Below are positions 20,693 through 31,833 of a DNA stretch of 64,000 bases, piece after piece (the stretch's first letter is position 1; every line of letters begins with the position of its first letter). The notes beneath the pieces were generated by a model. That model saw nothing but the letters and a program-made list of their open reading frames with translations. It made no database searches and was not told the origin of the DNA. Both the position numbers and the translations under genes were made by a program. Origin of the DNA: Patiria miniata (taxonomy: Eukaryota > Echinodermata > Asteroidea > Valvatida > Asterinidae); NCBI RefSeq assembly GCF_015706575.1, contig NW_024037056.1, positions 10,119,176 to 10,183,175 on the forward strand, read 5' to 3'.

Positions 20693-23600
20693 GTAAGCAG
20701 ATTGTAAATTGAGTGTAGTGTTTGTTGTACTGTTCGGTTGTTTTATGGTTGGGAATTTGTTGATTGAAAAGACTGCCGGTTGTAACAAGTTTGTGGATTT
20801 GCTATGGGTTCGTTGACTCAACGATTTGGAAGCTGACCGACTGTTGGATGGCCAGCTGTTCGGCAGTTTACTGGCTTGTTGGCTGACTGGCTGGCTTGCT
20901 CCCCGCTGGGTGGCACGCTGGCTGGCGGGCTGACTCCCCGCGGCTGAATTGCTGATTGATTGTCTAGCTGGCTGGCTGGTGGCTGGCTGGCTGGCTGGCT
21001 CCTCGGCTGGCTGGCTGGCTGGCCTGAAGTCTGCATGCTGCCCTGCCGGCCAATATTGACTGATTGACTTGGTTGGTTTGCAGAATTTGATGGGTCGGTT
21101 GACCGGTTTCCCTTTTACCAATTTGTCTCAATGCCACAGTCAAGTAATCCTGACATCGCCATCTCAAGGTGGAAATGTCGCTCCATTACGGGAAGTGGGT
21201 TGAATGTGTTTTACTCTTTCACACCCGAAATATAACCACACATTGTCTCTTTTCATCATAGTACCATTTACGTCTGCGATGCTGCGAGAGGGGAAGAGAA
21301 TTGCTCAGCAGAGGATATTGATGAATCTGGCTCTAGGATAAATGAGATGTGGGCCTTGCTGCTCGGCCAGTGTATCATGGGATTTGCCTACGGACCGTTG
21401 TTCCCAATTGCTCTGACCTACATCGACGATCAAGTCAAAGGCACAACCACACCTTACTACATCGGTGAATGTTCTTCCTTTGTCAATTTTAATACTAGCA
21501 CGTGTTCCCTTCTGAAAGATTTCTGCGATTTGTAGAAGTAATTCTGAGCTAGCTCCAGTTGCTCGAACTCATGCCCTCCTGCTCTGCTTGGCAGCTGAAC
21601 TTGATTGCCAAACTTTCTGCTGACACAGTTTTATCAGAAATCTGTTCATTGGTGCTTAGTGCATCACATCAGGCATCATTTGACACAATTATTAGTATGT
21701 ACCTTCATATCACTCCACCCTCCCAAAACAAATTCAGAATAGCCAGCCTTAAGTTAGTTTGACGATGGCCAAATCAGAATTTGGTTAAATAATATCTCAA
21801 CTTGCTTGACTTAAGAAAATTGACCGATGTGTTCGCATAAGAAAATCAGCTCATAACACAAGAACCAGATCAGCTTATAACAGAAAGAAGCATGACAGCC
21901 ATTTCAAACACTGAGAACATATGCCATGCATCTCGTTCTTTAACAAAATGACTAGAGCTAGATTTGTGAAATTGAAAACAGACATTTTTTTGTAAAAGAA
22001 CCTGTTTGTCATGTGTTTTAGCTGCTATCCTGACTGCTGGTACATCGGCTACTTTGGTCGGCTTCGGCGAAGGGTATCTGTTCCTTTCAATGTGGGTTGA
22101 TTGGCCAGCCCAGTACTACGGCCAGGTAGAGTGGCTTGGAGCCTGGTGGATGGGCTTCTTCGTGAACGGCGCCCTCATTGGGCTCCTCTCGATCCCTTTC
22201 TTCTTCTTCCCGAAGGAGATGGATGTTGAGATTAACCAGGAGGATATACCAAAGGAGAAGCTGGCGATGGAAGGGAAGGAAGGAGAGAGCAAACTCGGAG
22301 CCAAAGGTTAGCAACCGAATTTCTTTGCCTTCTTTTCGCTCTTCATAGCCATGTGGGTGCATACCTATGTTCCCCAATACCTATTTTTCCCAATACCTAT
22401 GTTCCCCAACCCTAACCCTAACCCTAGCCCTAACCATCATCGAGTAGACCCCCTCCATGTTATCACAATCGTCTTTACATTTCGAACACAAGTATAACAG
22501 ACCTTCGACTCTGTTTTTGTTTTCACTTGATGGGTATTCATGTTTCTATAGACGAACTTGAGGAGCCGCAATTTGGCTCTTTTGATGTTCTAGTTCTCGG
22601 TAACAATCAAGGTCATACAAGTAAATGAGATATTGAACCAAGTTCTGTTTGTCGTTTGCAAAGGTGTGGTTTCTCCGTCATCCTTTTTACCTTTTTAGTC
22701 ATGTAAAAGCTTACAGGACTGAATGTAATTAAACTCCTCTGCTAAAGATGCGCAACCTGGATCTGGTACACGGTACCCTGTGCAGACATGTGCCCACTGG
22801 GGAACAAAAGATTGTATATGTCTCCACAGAGCAATTTCTATAGGTGAATACGTCTCCACTCATAAACTAGGACTTTCCCAGGTGTGTTGATCCGTCGCAA
22901 ATTGAAGTATTTTATGTAAGGGATATTAAGTCCGAATTTCAACCCAGGAAATTAACTCTGGTCAAAAAAGGAGCATTTTGAAAGAACACTTTCAAACTCG
23001 ACACTTTCAAACTCGAAAACTTTAGTTCCAGTATGTATGTGTATGTGTCTGTGAATTTTCCCTGGAGATAGTTCAAGATGTAACACTAGCGTTTGCAACA
23101 ACAGATTAAGCTGAAATTCGAAATATACTGAGATGGTATAAGTGTTCAACTACTCGTGAAATAACAACTTTCGTAAATTCCTAGAATTTGATATAAATAC
23201 ATAGATTCGAAGAAGTTTTCGAACGATTTCTTCCCGACTTGAAGGTCAGCTTTACCAGTAACCAGTATTGAGGTTTTGGCATCGATGACGGCGATTTTTT
23301 GCACTGACATGAAATTTAGAATTTCGTCTTTGTTATAATTTTAACATTTCAATCATACTGAGCGTATTTTCTGAGAAACACAACATGCAAAAGGCCATGA
23401 TTTGTGGGGTTCACGAATTTCACTGCTCTGTTACAGCGTCTAAGTACGTAATAGGGTTAGCTTTGCTTAACAACCGGCACTTTTTAGCGTTCGCAACCAC
23501 ACGGCTGTAGTATACAATGGTTCGGAGCTTTCAACTACCGTACTAAACGTAGATTTCGATGCACTCGGGACTGTCCTTAATCAATAGATGAGGAGACCAC

Positions 23601-26600
23601 ATCAGTTCAAGCAACGAAGTCAAAGCTATATCGTCCCCAAATGGGTCAAGGCATACCGAACATAACACTGAAACACCCCCCCCCCCAAAAAAAAATATGT
23701 GGTGCGCCGTGGTCCAATGGTACCGTGTTCGACTCATGTTCTGTGGTACGTGGGCTTGAACCCTGATGAGAGACATCGTGTTGCTGGGGTCCTGCAATTG
23801 CCTCTCTTTATCCAGGAGTATAAATGGGTACCTCTGAAGGGAGAGATCAGATTGCGCTGATCTCGAGCTGCTGCAGAAACAAATGGTCTCACTGTCTGAT
23901 GAACAGGGGTAAGAATTGTAAGGCTATTCTCATTAGACCTCTGGTGTTAAGCGCCATATAAGCACCACATTATTGCATATAAAAATATTGGTATCAATGA
24001 GCGACGATTTCTGTTTTCTCGTGGCAGATTTTTTCATGGCATCAAAGCGACTTTTCTGCAACTTCGTCTTCATGGCGCTCTTGGTCGGCTCCATCTTCGA
24101 TCTTGCGGTGGCTGCATCCTTTGGATTCTTCATGGCCAAGTTTCTGCAAGTCCAGTTTAACATACCAGCTGCCCAATCCTCCTTATACGTGGGTGGGTAT
24201 TTAGCAGCATTCCAATTTTCTTCTTCAAAGCTCTATAAAAAGAGCCTTCACTAAATTCACGAAGCTTACCCAATTGACAACAGATGTTGTTTAGTATAGT
24301 AAAATCAGTCATTTGCGAACGAACATTAGTCTTATAAACACTTTCAGTCAAACACTTTTAAAACACTCAAGTTAAGCTATGCTTCGTCGTTTTAAGGTAT
24401 CATACATATACTCAACAGCAAGTTTTTTAAATTAATGTAGGTACTCCAGCTGGGTTAAGTCTTGGTCATCTGAGATGTACTTTGACCTCCGTTTCCATAG
24501 CGATGGTCACCGTGATGACAGCTGTCTCCTGTCATCTTTTGTAGTGGCGTCATGTTTTTTTCCTCCCTTGCAGGAATAATCATCACTCCTGCTGCCTTCC
24601 TCGGCAATTTCTCCGGGGGATTCCTGGTCAAGAAGCTGAACTTGGACTCCAAGGGGTGCGGGAAGGTTATCCTCGTCCTTAATGTCATCGTCATGGCCTG
24701 CATCCCGGTTGTGTACTTTCTGTCCTGTCCTGTGCCCACCTATGCTGGCAACAGTAACGGCGAAATCAGGTGAAGAGTCTATAATTATGATTTATATATT
24801 CATGTACGCGTGCTCGCGAACCTAGACCAATCAGGTTACAGGGAAGATAAAATCGTCACAGCACTGAGCACCAACTGAAACTTTTAGAAACTTTGAGAGA
24901 ATTTTGCCTTATATACATGTATAAGATTGGGTTTAATGAAAGATTCGTTTTGAAAGTCGCCTATTACATGGCTCTGCCAAATGCAACTTAAAAGAAAAAG
25001 TGGAAAGAAAAAGGAGGAGTTCAGATTAAGGAATGTATACAGAGAAGAAATGTTAGTCTGAAATATTAATGAATGTTCTCAACCCTTAAATGAAACTGAT
25101 GAATGTTCTCAACTCTGATATGATATTGATGAATGTTCTCAACTCTAAAATGATATTGATCAATTTCTCAACTCTGATATGATATTGATGAGTGTTCGCA
25201 ACTCCTAAAATAATATTTGTGAATGTTCTCAACTCTTAAATGATATTTTGAAAGTTCTCAACTCTGACATGATATTGATGAATGTTCTCAACTCTGAAAT
25301 GATGTTGATGAAAGTTCTCAACTCTGAAATGATATTGATCAATGTTCTCAACTCTCCAATATTGATGAATGTTTTCATCTCTGAAATGACATTGATGAAT
25401 GTTCTCAACTCTGACATGATATTGATGAATGTTCTCAACTCTCAAATGACATTGATGAATGTTCTCAACTCTAAAATGATATTGATCAATGTTCTCAACT
25501 CTCCAATATTGATGAATGTTTTCATCTCTGAAATGACATTGATGAATGTTCTCAACTCTGAAATGATATTGATGAATGTTCTCAACTCTCAAATGATAGA
25601 AAAAGTGGAAAGAAAAATGGAGTTCAGATATAAGAATGTACAGAGAAGAAATATCACTCTGAAATATTAATGAAAGTTCTCAACTCTGAAATGACATTGA
25701 TGAATGTTCTCAACTCTAAAATGATATTGATCAATGTTCTCAACTCTCCAATATTGATGAATGTTTTCATCTCTGAAATGACATTGATGAATGTTCTCAA
25801 CTCTGAAATGATATTGATGAATGTTCTCAACTCTCAAATGATAGAAAAAGTGGAAAGAAAAATGGAGTTCAGATATAAGAATGTACAGAGAAGAAATATC
25901 ACTCTGAAATATTAATGAAAGTTCTCAACTCTGAAATGACATTGATGAATGTTCTCAACTCTAAAATGATATTGATCAATGTTCTCAACTCTGAAATGAT
26001 ATTGATGAAAGTTCTCATTTCTGAAATTATGTTGATGAATGTTCTCAACTCAAATGAGCGTTCTCAACTTTAAAATGATATTGATTAATGTTCTCAACTC
26101 TGATATGATATGATATTGATGAATGTTCTCAACTCTCAAATGATATTGATGAAAGTTCTGAACTCTGAAATGATATTGATGAATGTTCTCAACTCTGAAA
26201 CGATATTGATGGAAGTTCTTAACTCTCAAATGATATTGATGAAAGTTCTCAACTCTGATATGATATTGATGAGTGTTCGCAACTCTAAAATGATGTTGAT
26301 ACATTTGTAATTGTTCTCAACTCTGAAATGATATTAAGGAATGTTGTCCACTCTGATATGATGTTGATGAAAGTTCTCAACTCGGAAATGATGCTCAACT
26401 AATATTCTGATGACATTTTATCATTTCGCAGTACAACCAACCCGTGTAACAAAGATTGCACTTGCACTGGCTCGCGATACGAACCAGTCTGTGGCCACGA
26501 TGGACTGGTGTACGCCACGCCGTGTTTTGCTGGCTGCACCGGTGAACAGCAAAATCAGACGGACGACCCAATGGTCAATATCACGGTAAGACAACAAAAT

Positions 26601-29600
26601 TGTTTCTTCTATACTTTCCGATTGGCAATTTCTTTCGTAAAAAAAATTAAAAAATTAATCCTCAGTTCAAACAGAGAGTGGACTCAATCGTAATTATGAG
26701 CCTTGCATACAGAGAATGAACTTTTAAACCGTTCAAAAAAGGAAGTGGAATTTCATTCAACTCTGATAAATATCGTGTTAGGATGGGAAATGTCACTCCT
26801 CCTAACATTTTTATTGATGCATCTGCTGTAACCGATCCGACTGCGACATTAACACCTGGGTGCCAGCGATTCTGTGCTATTCTCCTTTCATGCAGTATTT
26901 ATTTAGTTGTACAATACAAATTTATATTTTGGACGCCTTTTATTCTTGTGCAAGCACCGAGAGTTTCTAGGCTTCCAATAAAGTGTTTGGCAATTGTTTG
27001 TGCGGTCCTTTTGTGTCTTTGAACTTGCTGGGTCATCCGCACCCTCGAAGCACACCACGGCTATAAGTAATACTCGACCAACGATCACTTGACTGCCACT
27101 TGTGCTGTGAAAACCAAACACACAAGATTTCTATTGCTGTTCCCAAAGATGGCCAGCGTAATCGTCCTGTATTCTGACTGTGTGACTTAGCCTGGTTGCT
27201 GGCTGTTCAGCCGATATTGGGCTGAACCCGGCCCATCGTGTACATTAGACACATGAGAAAGGCTTCCAGTAGGTAGCCATTCTGAGTCAATCTGGGCCTC
27301 TTTAAGGACATGTTTAATCAGGACCCATGTTCGGCACTATCACTATGAACAAATTCAGATAATAATCAGGTGCAAGCAATAGTTCTCATCTGAGTACATG
27401 TGGTGCAAAGCTTTTTTTCTACAAAGTAGGCTTGTCTGTTCGTAGCAAATACAGGTACCAATAACTCTAAGATTTTGATCAAAGTTGTGCAAAGAAATCT
27501 TACCTTGAGGCAAGCGCACGTTCATGATTGAGCTTTGATTAGTTTCAATGATGCAATGGGGTTATAACCAACGAAATAAGCAAATGACTCATAAATATTC
27601 ACTAAATTTTTTTTGCTTATCTACTTGTTTTACCAATACAGGTGTACACTGGCTGTTCGTGCAGTTCAAACAATGCCACGGATTCATTTTCGCAACAAGT
27701 AGTGACGGGGCAGTGTCTGGCACCTTGTAACATGATCTACTATTGTGGCATCTTCCTCTTCTGCATCGTCCTATTCGGCACACCGGCCAAAAATCCCTTA
27801 CTCATGGTGACGATGAGGTACTTTCTCCACTCTGTTCTTATAATGGAGTCAATGATATAGATGTATAAATAGAACAGGAATTATCACAGCATTAAATCGT
27901 CAGGTCAGGTGCAAGGTCACAGGGAATGAACAAATGACCTTTATCGTGCTGCCACCATTCCAGTCTTGTTCCCTGCATCCAATAACAGTACTGAATGATA
28001 ATGTTTTTTGTGCAAAAAGGAACCAAACTGTTTTTCCTTCCAGCCTCGCTTTGGCTACGTTGATTTGAATTGGAAAACAATCAAGATTGCAGAAACAGGA
28101 TTATGGTCTATAGACCTTTATCACACTACCACCATTTCAGTCGTGTTCCCTGCATTCAATAACAGTACTGAATGATAATGTTTTTTGTGCAAACAGGAAC
28201 CAAACTATTTTTCCTTCCAGCCTCGCTTTGGCTACGTTGATTTGAATGGGAAAACAATCAAGATGGCCGCAACATGATTATGGTCTATAGACCTCTATCA
28301 CGCTGCCACCATTTCAGTCTTGTTCCCTGCATTCAATAACAGTACTGAATGATAATGTTTTTTGTGCAAACAGGAACCAAACTATTTTCCCTTCCAGCCT
28401 CGCTTTGGCTACGTTGATTTGAATGGAAAACAATCAAGATGGCGGCAACATGATAATGGTCTACAGCTGCCCTCCCCACCCCTCCCACCATTGAAATCTT
28501 CAACTGAATAACATTTTGTGTCACTTGCCTTTTTGTTCCCCCTTTAAAAATCATTTGCACCCCAGGTGCCACTAGGAAATGTAATTCTAGTCACGTCACT
28601 GCTTGTGAGCTGTGTTGAGTTGTGATCGCTGTGTAATTTTCCTGTGATTACATGTGATGTGAATTGTAATGTACTTTTTTTGTGATGGGTTTGTGATGAG
28701 TTGTGATCGACTTGCGATGCCTTGCGATTGACTAACGATGACCTGTGATAGGCTGTTATGACATGTGTATATACATGTATTAAAAAATCTCAAACAACTT
28801 GCTTCTGGTCGACTGCAAAATTCACAATTCCTTGCTTAGTCTAATAAGATTCTTGTTAAGTTACTGAACTTTTAAACCTCTCCCTGGCTGGCGATAAGAT
28901 GTTTTTTTACACTGCTGAAATTCTTAGCTGTGTATTCCTGATGATATAACTTCAATTCCTTTTGTGTTTAGGGGATACTGATAACAATAACATATTTTTT
29001 TCTGTTCCTTCAGATGTGCTGGAGACGATAAAACCTACGCTCTTGGAATGCAATCGCTATTTGGTCGAGCTTTAGGTAAACACCCATTCTCATTATAAAA
29101 AAAAAATTATACCCAATGGTTAATTTATGTAATTTTGCATTTTCACTCTATATTCAGGACTGCCACTTTTCCTAAGCTCAGTCGAACGCACCGCGACAAT
29201 GTTGTATAATTTCTTGTTAAAGTTAAAAACTTCAAGTCATAACAGTGGGTTGCAATCCATGCAATCCATAGGAATGGGGAACATTCAAACTCAACTGGAT
29301 ATTTTCCATTTGCCAATAACCTATTCCCTTTGCGAGTTAACTTTGAACAACGTCTGGTACACTGACTTGCTAACGATGCTTGCCACGTTTTAACTTTAAA
29401 TTCTCCAGACCAAAGACACTGTTACTATATCACATGATTCGGGGCAAGCTCTTACATGAGACGTTCAGCATCAATACATTGCTCACAGCCTCGCAATGGG
29501 CGGGGATGGCACAAAGACACCAGACCATTTCGGAGCTGGGGGTTGCTAGCGTAAGCCTTGCCCTGAATCACGTGATATAGCAACAGTCTCTTTGGTCTGG

Positions 29601-31393
29601 AGAATTCAAAGTTAAAATGTGCCACGCATTCAAGCAAGTCAGGGTACCAGATGTTACTCGAATTTAATTCGCAAAAATGGCTTATTAAGTCAGATTTGAG
29701 ACTTCGTTGGATCATGGAGAGCAATGTTGGGAATGGTTTGCATATGTACTGTGAATGCACAAAACCTACCAGTTTCGAAATCATGAAACCTTTTTCACGG
29801 TGTTCTCACCTCTCTTTGTTCCAGGCTTTCTACCGGCTCCGCTGTACTTTGGGGCAGCGATCGAAGGCGCTTGCATCCTGGACCGAATCGAGTGCGGCGT
29901 GGCCGGCGACTGTCTAGTGTACGACTCGGTGACATTCCGTCTGACTTTCCTCGGAATCTTCCTGGCCTTGAAAGTAAGAACAAGATTAACACATTGGTTT
30001 GTTAAGAGAAAAGGACGAGATCCACCAATTTCTATACAGTGTAAAAGACATTTACAAGTGCCGAGGGTCTGGCCTTTCTGTTTGCAACGAGTGAAAATTC
30101 AATCTATTTGAGCGGAGATGAACTCCCCCAATGACTGAAGCAGGGTACCAGACGTTTTAGAGTGAAATTCATTCAATCAAACAGATTGAGTTTTCACTCG
30201 AGTCTTACCTGGATTGATTTTTGATTCAGAGTATTTCAGACTAATATTAGAGTTTTCCATAGACACATTGTAATTTTAAAATTGCATATTTAATTTTGAC
30301 TATTAAATATGTGTTTTCTTTCTCTCTGTTGGGTAGGTTCTTACATTTGCCTGCTACCTTGCTGCCACGATTGGAGTGTACAGACACGCCGATTTTGACG
30401 GGAAGGAGGACAAATACGACCACGAAAAGAAGGTAAGAAGGGGCTGAAATCAAGTCTTTTAATTCATGAAATTTGCCAAACTTGGTCATGTTTTTAACGA
30501 ATACAGGCTGAGTAATAAAACCAAAACCCAAATGTCGGGACTATTGTTTTAGTGAAGTTCTGCATGTAGCACTTTCAAAATCTAGTATATGAAAGCACAA
30601 TTCATAAGCTTTCTTTTAGTACAACAATCATTACAATCATTTATGTACTTTTCAAGTTACGGAATTTTAAACACAACCACTGTTTTAAAGTTCTGTCTAC
30701 GGATCACAAAAAAGGTTTGCGTTCTTTCAGCAAAACGAAAACATTTCACACACATCCCTATGTGATTTGATTTCGTTTGCTGAAGAACACTTACCTTTTT
30801 GTGATCCGTGGACAGAACTTTACAACGGTGGTTGTGTTTAAAATTCCGCAACTTGACAATTACATGAGTGATTTGAATAATTCTTGTACTAAAAGAAAGC
30901 TCATAAATGGGACTTTCATATCCTAGATTTTGAAAGTGCTACATGTAGAACTTCACTAAACAATGGTCCCGACATTTGGGTTTCGGGTGTTTTTTAACTC
31001 AGCCTGTATTAGGTATGGATGTTTTGGTCATGTCAGAGACAATGTAGTCTAATTAACAGAACACCTTTTCAGTATAAATTAGGCGTACACACCAAATCAA
31101 GATTGTGTTAACAGTAAAATTACTCTCGAAAATTCACACGGATTTATTTATAGGGGTTTAGAGCCCTGACCCTGAGTACGTTTCTGTTTATCAAGGTCAC
31201 CGTGATCTGCGCAACAAGCAGATTGTTTTGGAATGACGTCATTTCTATAAATATCGGTACCGTGAGTGGTAACGCCCACCTATTCTTATCAACACAGAAT
31301 GGCGACATGAAGAATGGGCTGGAGGGCAGGTACAACAGAGGCTACGATAAAGAAGCGGAGGCGGGGACCCAGACCGATATGACAACTTTTTGA
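20352..31393 (+). CDS. OATP-2: organic anion transporter (SLCO/OATP family), 11 coding exons, 640 aa
   Basis: Exons: 20352-20692, 21262-21464, 22022-22306, 24028-24192, 24574-24769, 26432-26585, 27642-27817, 29014-29075, 29825-29973, 30337-30432, 31298-31393 (TGA). The exon count and every junction phase equal OATP-1. It is an MFS-type membrane carrier of the OATP family, with twelve hydrophobic segments, signature EWLGAWWMGF (L where the consensus has I/V, and no D-x-R before it), YIDD after TM4 and a ten-cysteine Kazal-like loop. It is most similar to OATP-1, with patches of near-identity in exons 2, 6 and 9. Introns carry a 1.3-kb minisatellite (intron 5), a 180-bp tandem repeat (intron 7) and two long hairpins (introns 8 and 10). 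The C-terminus MTTF fits a class I PDZ ligand. Substrate unknown. Confidence 0.93.
20693..21261. other. OATP-2 intron 1 with GGCT-rich repeat
   Basis: A degenerate (CTGG)n/(GGCT)n tract spans about 20820-21035. The open frames on the minus strand (Ser/Gln/Pro-rich) are products of the tetranucleotide repeat. Confidence 0.7.
21262..21464 (+). CDS. OATP-2 exon 2
   Basis: Residues 114-182: STIYVCDAARGEENCSAED loop with two cysteines, TM4 (MWALLLGQCIMGFAYGPLF), ALTYIDDQVKG. Donor G|GTGAAT. Several stretches match OATP-1 exactly, such as CAGAGGATATTG and GAGATGTGGGCCTTGCTGCT. Confidence 0.92.
21465..22021. other. OATP-2 intron 2
   Basis: AT-rich, no element recognised. Confidence 0.5.
22022..22306 (+). 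CDS. OATP-2 exon 3 (signature exon)
   Basis: Residues 182-277: TM5, the signature EWLGAWWMGF, TM6 ending FFFFPKEMDVEI. The cytosolic loop is rich in Lys/Glu. Acceptor TTTTAG at 22021, donor G|GTTAGC. Confidence 0.92.
22345..22435. repeat. Interstitial telomere-type repeat
   Basis: Four to five CCCTAA units, one altered to CCCTAG (about 22405-22433), follow three imperfect CCCAATACCTATGTTCC units. On the minus strand this is TTAGGG, the telomere repeat of most animals. It is too short to be a telomere. Confidence 0.8.
23700..23960 (+). mobile_element. tRNA-derived SINE, family E, copy 1
   Basis: A-box-like CGTGGTCCAATGG, degenerate B-box GGGCTTGAACCC, then a body with CCAGGAGTATAAATGGGTAC, TGCGCTGATCTCG and a tail GCGCCATATAAGC. 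A diverged copy in reverse orientation lies at 53617-53872. Confidence 0.75.
24028..24192 (+). CDS. OATP-2 exon 4
   Basis: Residues 277-332: DFFMASKRLFCNF then TM7 (FMALLVGSIFDLAVAASFGF). 165 nt. The donor is read as G|GTGGGT by alignment with the paralogues. Confidence 0.9.
24193..24573. other. OATP-2 intron 4
   Basis: No element recognised. Confidence 0.5.
24574..24769 (+). CDS. OATP-2 exon 5
   Basis: Residues 332-397: TM8 (IIITPAAFLGNFSGGFLV), KKLNLDSKGCG loop, TM9 (VILVLNVIVMACIPVVYFL). 196 nt. Donor AG|GTGAAG. Confidence 0.92.
25060..26400. repeat. 30-bp minisatellite with a 245-bp higher-order unit
   Basis: The basic 30-bp unit is AATGTTCTCAACTCTGAAAT plus GATATTGATG, with some units shortened. 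A composite block that includes an unrelated AGAAAAAGTGGAAAGAAAAA segment repeats with a 245-bp period (marker ATAGAAAAAG at 25596 and 25841). A partial relic of that segment occurs at 24990-25040. The unit is ten codons long, so frames stay open on both strands; these are not genes. It lies in OATP-2 intron 5. Confidence 0.92.
26432..26585 (+). CDS. OATP-2 exon 6 (Kazal-like domain, first part)
   Basis: Residues 397-448: NPCNKDCTC..PVC..TPCFAGC, six cysteines as in OATP-1, with sequons NQT and NIT. 154 nt, phase 0 at the end. Confidence 0.92.
26586..27641. other. OATP-2 intron 6
   Basis: About 1 kb without a recognisable gene or repeat family. Confidence 0.5.
27642..27817 (+). CDS. OATP-2 exon 7
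   Basis: Residues 449-507: VYTGCSCSSNNATD..GQC..APC, the last four loop cysteines, then TM10 (MIYYCGIFLFCIVLFGT) and NPLLMVTMR. 176 nt. Donor AG|GTACTT. Confidence 0.92.
27940..28475. repeat. Tandem repeat, unit about 180 bp, three copies
   Basis: Copies begin near 27960, 28140 and 28320. Each has TTCCCTGCAT, AATAACAGTACTGAATGATA and CCAGCCTCGCTTTGGCTACG at the same offsets. Copies 2 and 3 are the most alike. Non-coding, in OATP-2 intron 7. Confidence 0.85.
28600..28770. repeat. Degenerate GTGATG/TTGTGATC repeat
   Basis: Imperfect units of TTGTGATGGG, TTGTGATCGA and TTGCGATG. On the minus strand these read as TCACAA motifs, as in the OATP-1 and OATP-3 intron 9 arrays. OATP-2 intron 7. Confidence 0.6.
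29014..29075 (+). CDS. OATP-2 exon 8
   Basis: Residues 507-528: RCAGDDKTYALGMQSLFGRA, the cytosolic ALGxQ block. 62 nt. Donor G|GTAAAC. Confidence 0.9.
29329..29675. mobile_element. Foldback (hairpin) element in OATP-2 intron 8
   Basis: Left arm (from TTTGCGAGTTAACTTTGAAC, then CTCCAGACCAAAGA and CTATATCACATGATTC) recurs inverted on the right (GAATCACGTGATATAG, TCTTTGGTCTGGAG, GTTACTCGAATTTAATTCGC). Arms are about 140 bp with a short central loop. No transposon family assigned. Confidence 0.75.
29825..29973 (+). CDS. OATP-2 exon 9
   Basis: Residues 528-577: GFLPAPLYFGAAIEGACILD, ECGVAGDC, start of TM12. 149 nt. The donor AAA|GTAAGA follows AAA instead of the AAG seen in the paralogues. Confidence 0.92.
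30337..30432 (+). CDS. OATP-2 exon 10
   Basis: Residues 578-609: TM12 (VLTFACYLAATIGVY) and a charged segment (RHADFDGKEDKYDHEKK). Phase 0 on both sides. Confidence 0.9.
30504..31006. mobile_element. Mariner-like foldback MITE, type 2, copy 2
   Basis: Homologous to 18639-19131: ends CAGGCTGAGTAATA and AACTCAGCCTG with TA on both sides (30502-30503, 31007-31008), and arms sharing TGATCCGTGGACAGAAC. The 503-bp inverted repeat fills OATP-2 intron 10 and would be transcribed as a long hairpin in the pre-mRNA. Confidence 0.85.
31298..31393 (+). CDS. OATP-2 exon 11 and stop
   Basis: Residues 610-640: NGDMKNGLEGRYNRGYDKEA, ending TQTDMTTF then TGA. It aligns residue for residue in length with OATP-1 exon 11. 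T at -2 and F at 0 fit a class I PDZ ligand. Confidence 0.9.
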   Translation, partial: NGDMKNGLEGRYNRGYDKEAEAGTQTDMTTF

Positions 31394-31833
31394 TTGAAAC
31401 TTGACATTTGACCAAACCGCTTGAATAAAGCTTTAGAAAACACCTCCCAGATGTCTACCCTTTCAAAGGAATTGCTGAAAAAGAAACATCATGAGTTAAT
31501 ACAAATAAGTCAATTTTTGAAATTGAGTTCAACTCGCTCAAAAAACGTGAACAACCAGATATTATACATGCATAGACTCCACGACAAGAAAATGTCAGGA
31601 CATGTAATTTTGAAGTTATATTAAAAAGGTGTACTACTTAAATTCTGATAATTCGGATCCAACCCTGTATCGTATTTAAATTTGTCTTGTGTGTCTTATA
31701 TCCAAAATAGGAGGTTCAATAATACAATCATAATACACTTCAACAAAAACAAGGAGTTTAAGGAACATATTAAATTAAACAATAACCAATTAAATTGTAC
31801 ATCAGATTCGAACCAGCCAACCGGTCCCGCAAG
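31394..31833 (+). other. OATP-2 3' UTR region
   Basis: AATAAA at 31424-31429 lies only about 30 bases after the stop and would give a very short 3' UTR. Another AATAAA is at 32320-32325. Which one is used cannot be told. Confidence 0.45.

Larger units (their letters stand above)
22307..24027. other. OATP-2 intron 3
   Basis: Holds a short telomere-type tract (22345-22435) and a SINE (23700-23960). The sequence between them has no recognised feature. Confidence 0.55.

Noticed and set aside
20672..21167. Ser/Gln/Pro-rich minus-strand open frames
   Set aside because: Translation of a CTGG/GGCT simple repeat in OATP-2 intron 1.
25236..25915. Long open frames on both strands in OATP-2 intron 5
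   Set aside because: They follow from a 30-bp repeat (ten codons) and encode only a repeated decapeptide; there is no splice or family evidence.
25060..26400. CRISPR-like array
   Set aside because: No unique spacers; units are contiguous and degenerate and the genome is eukaryotic.
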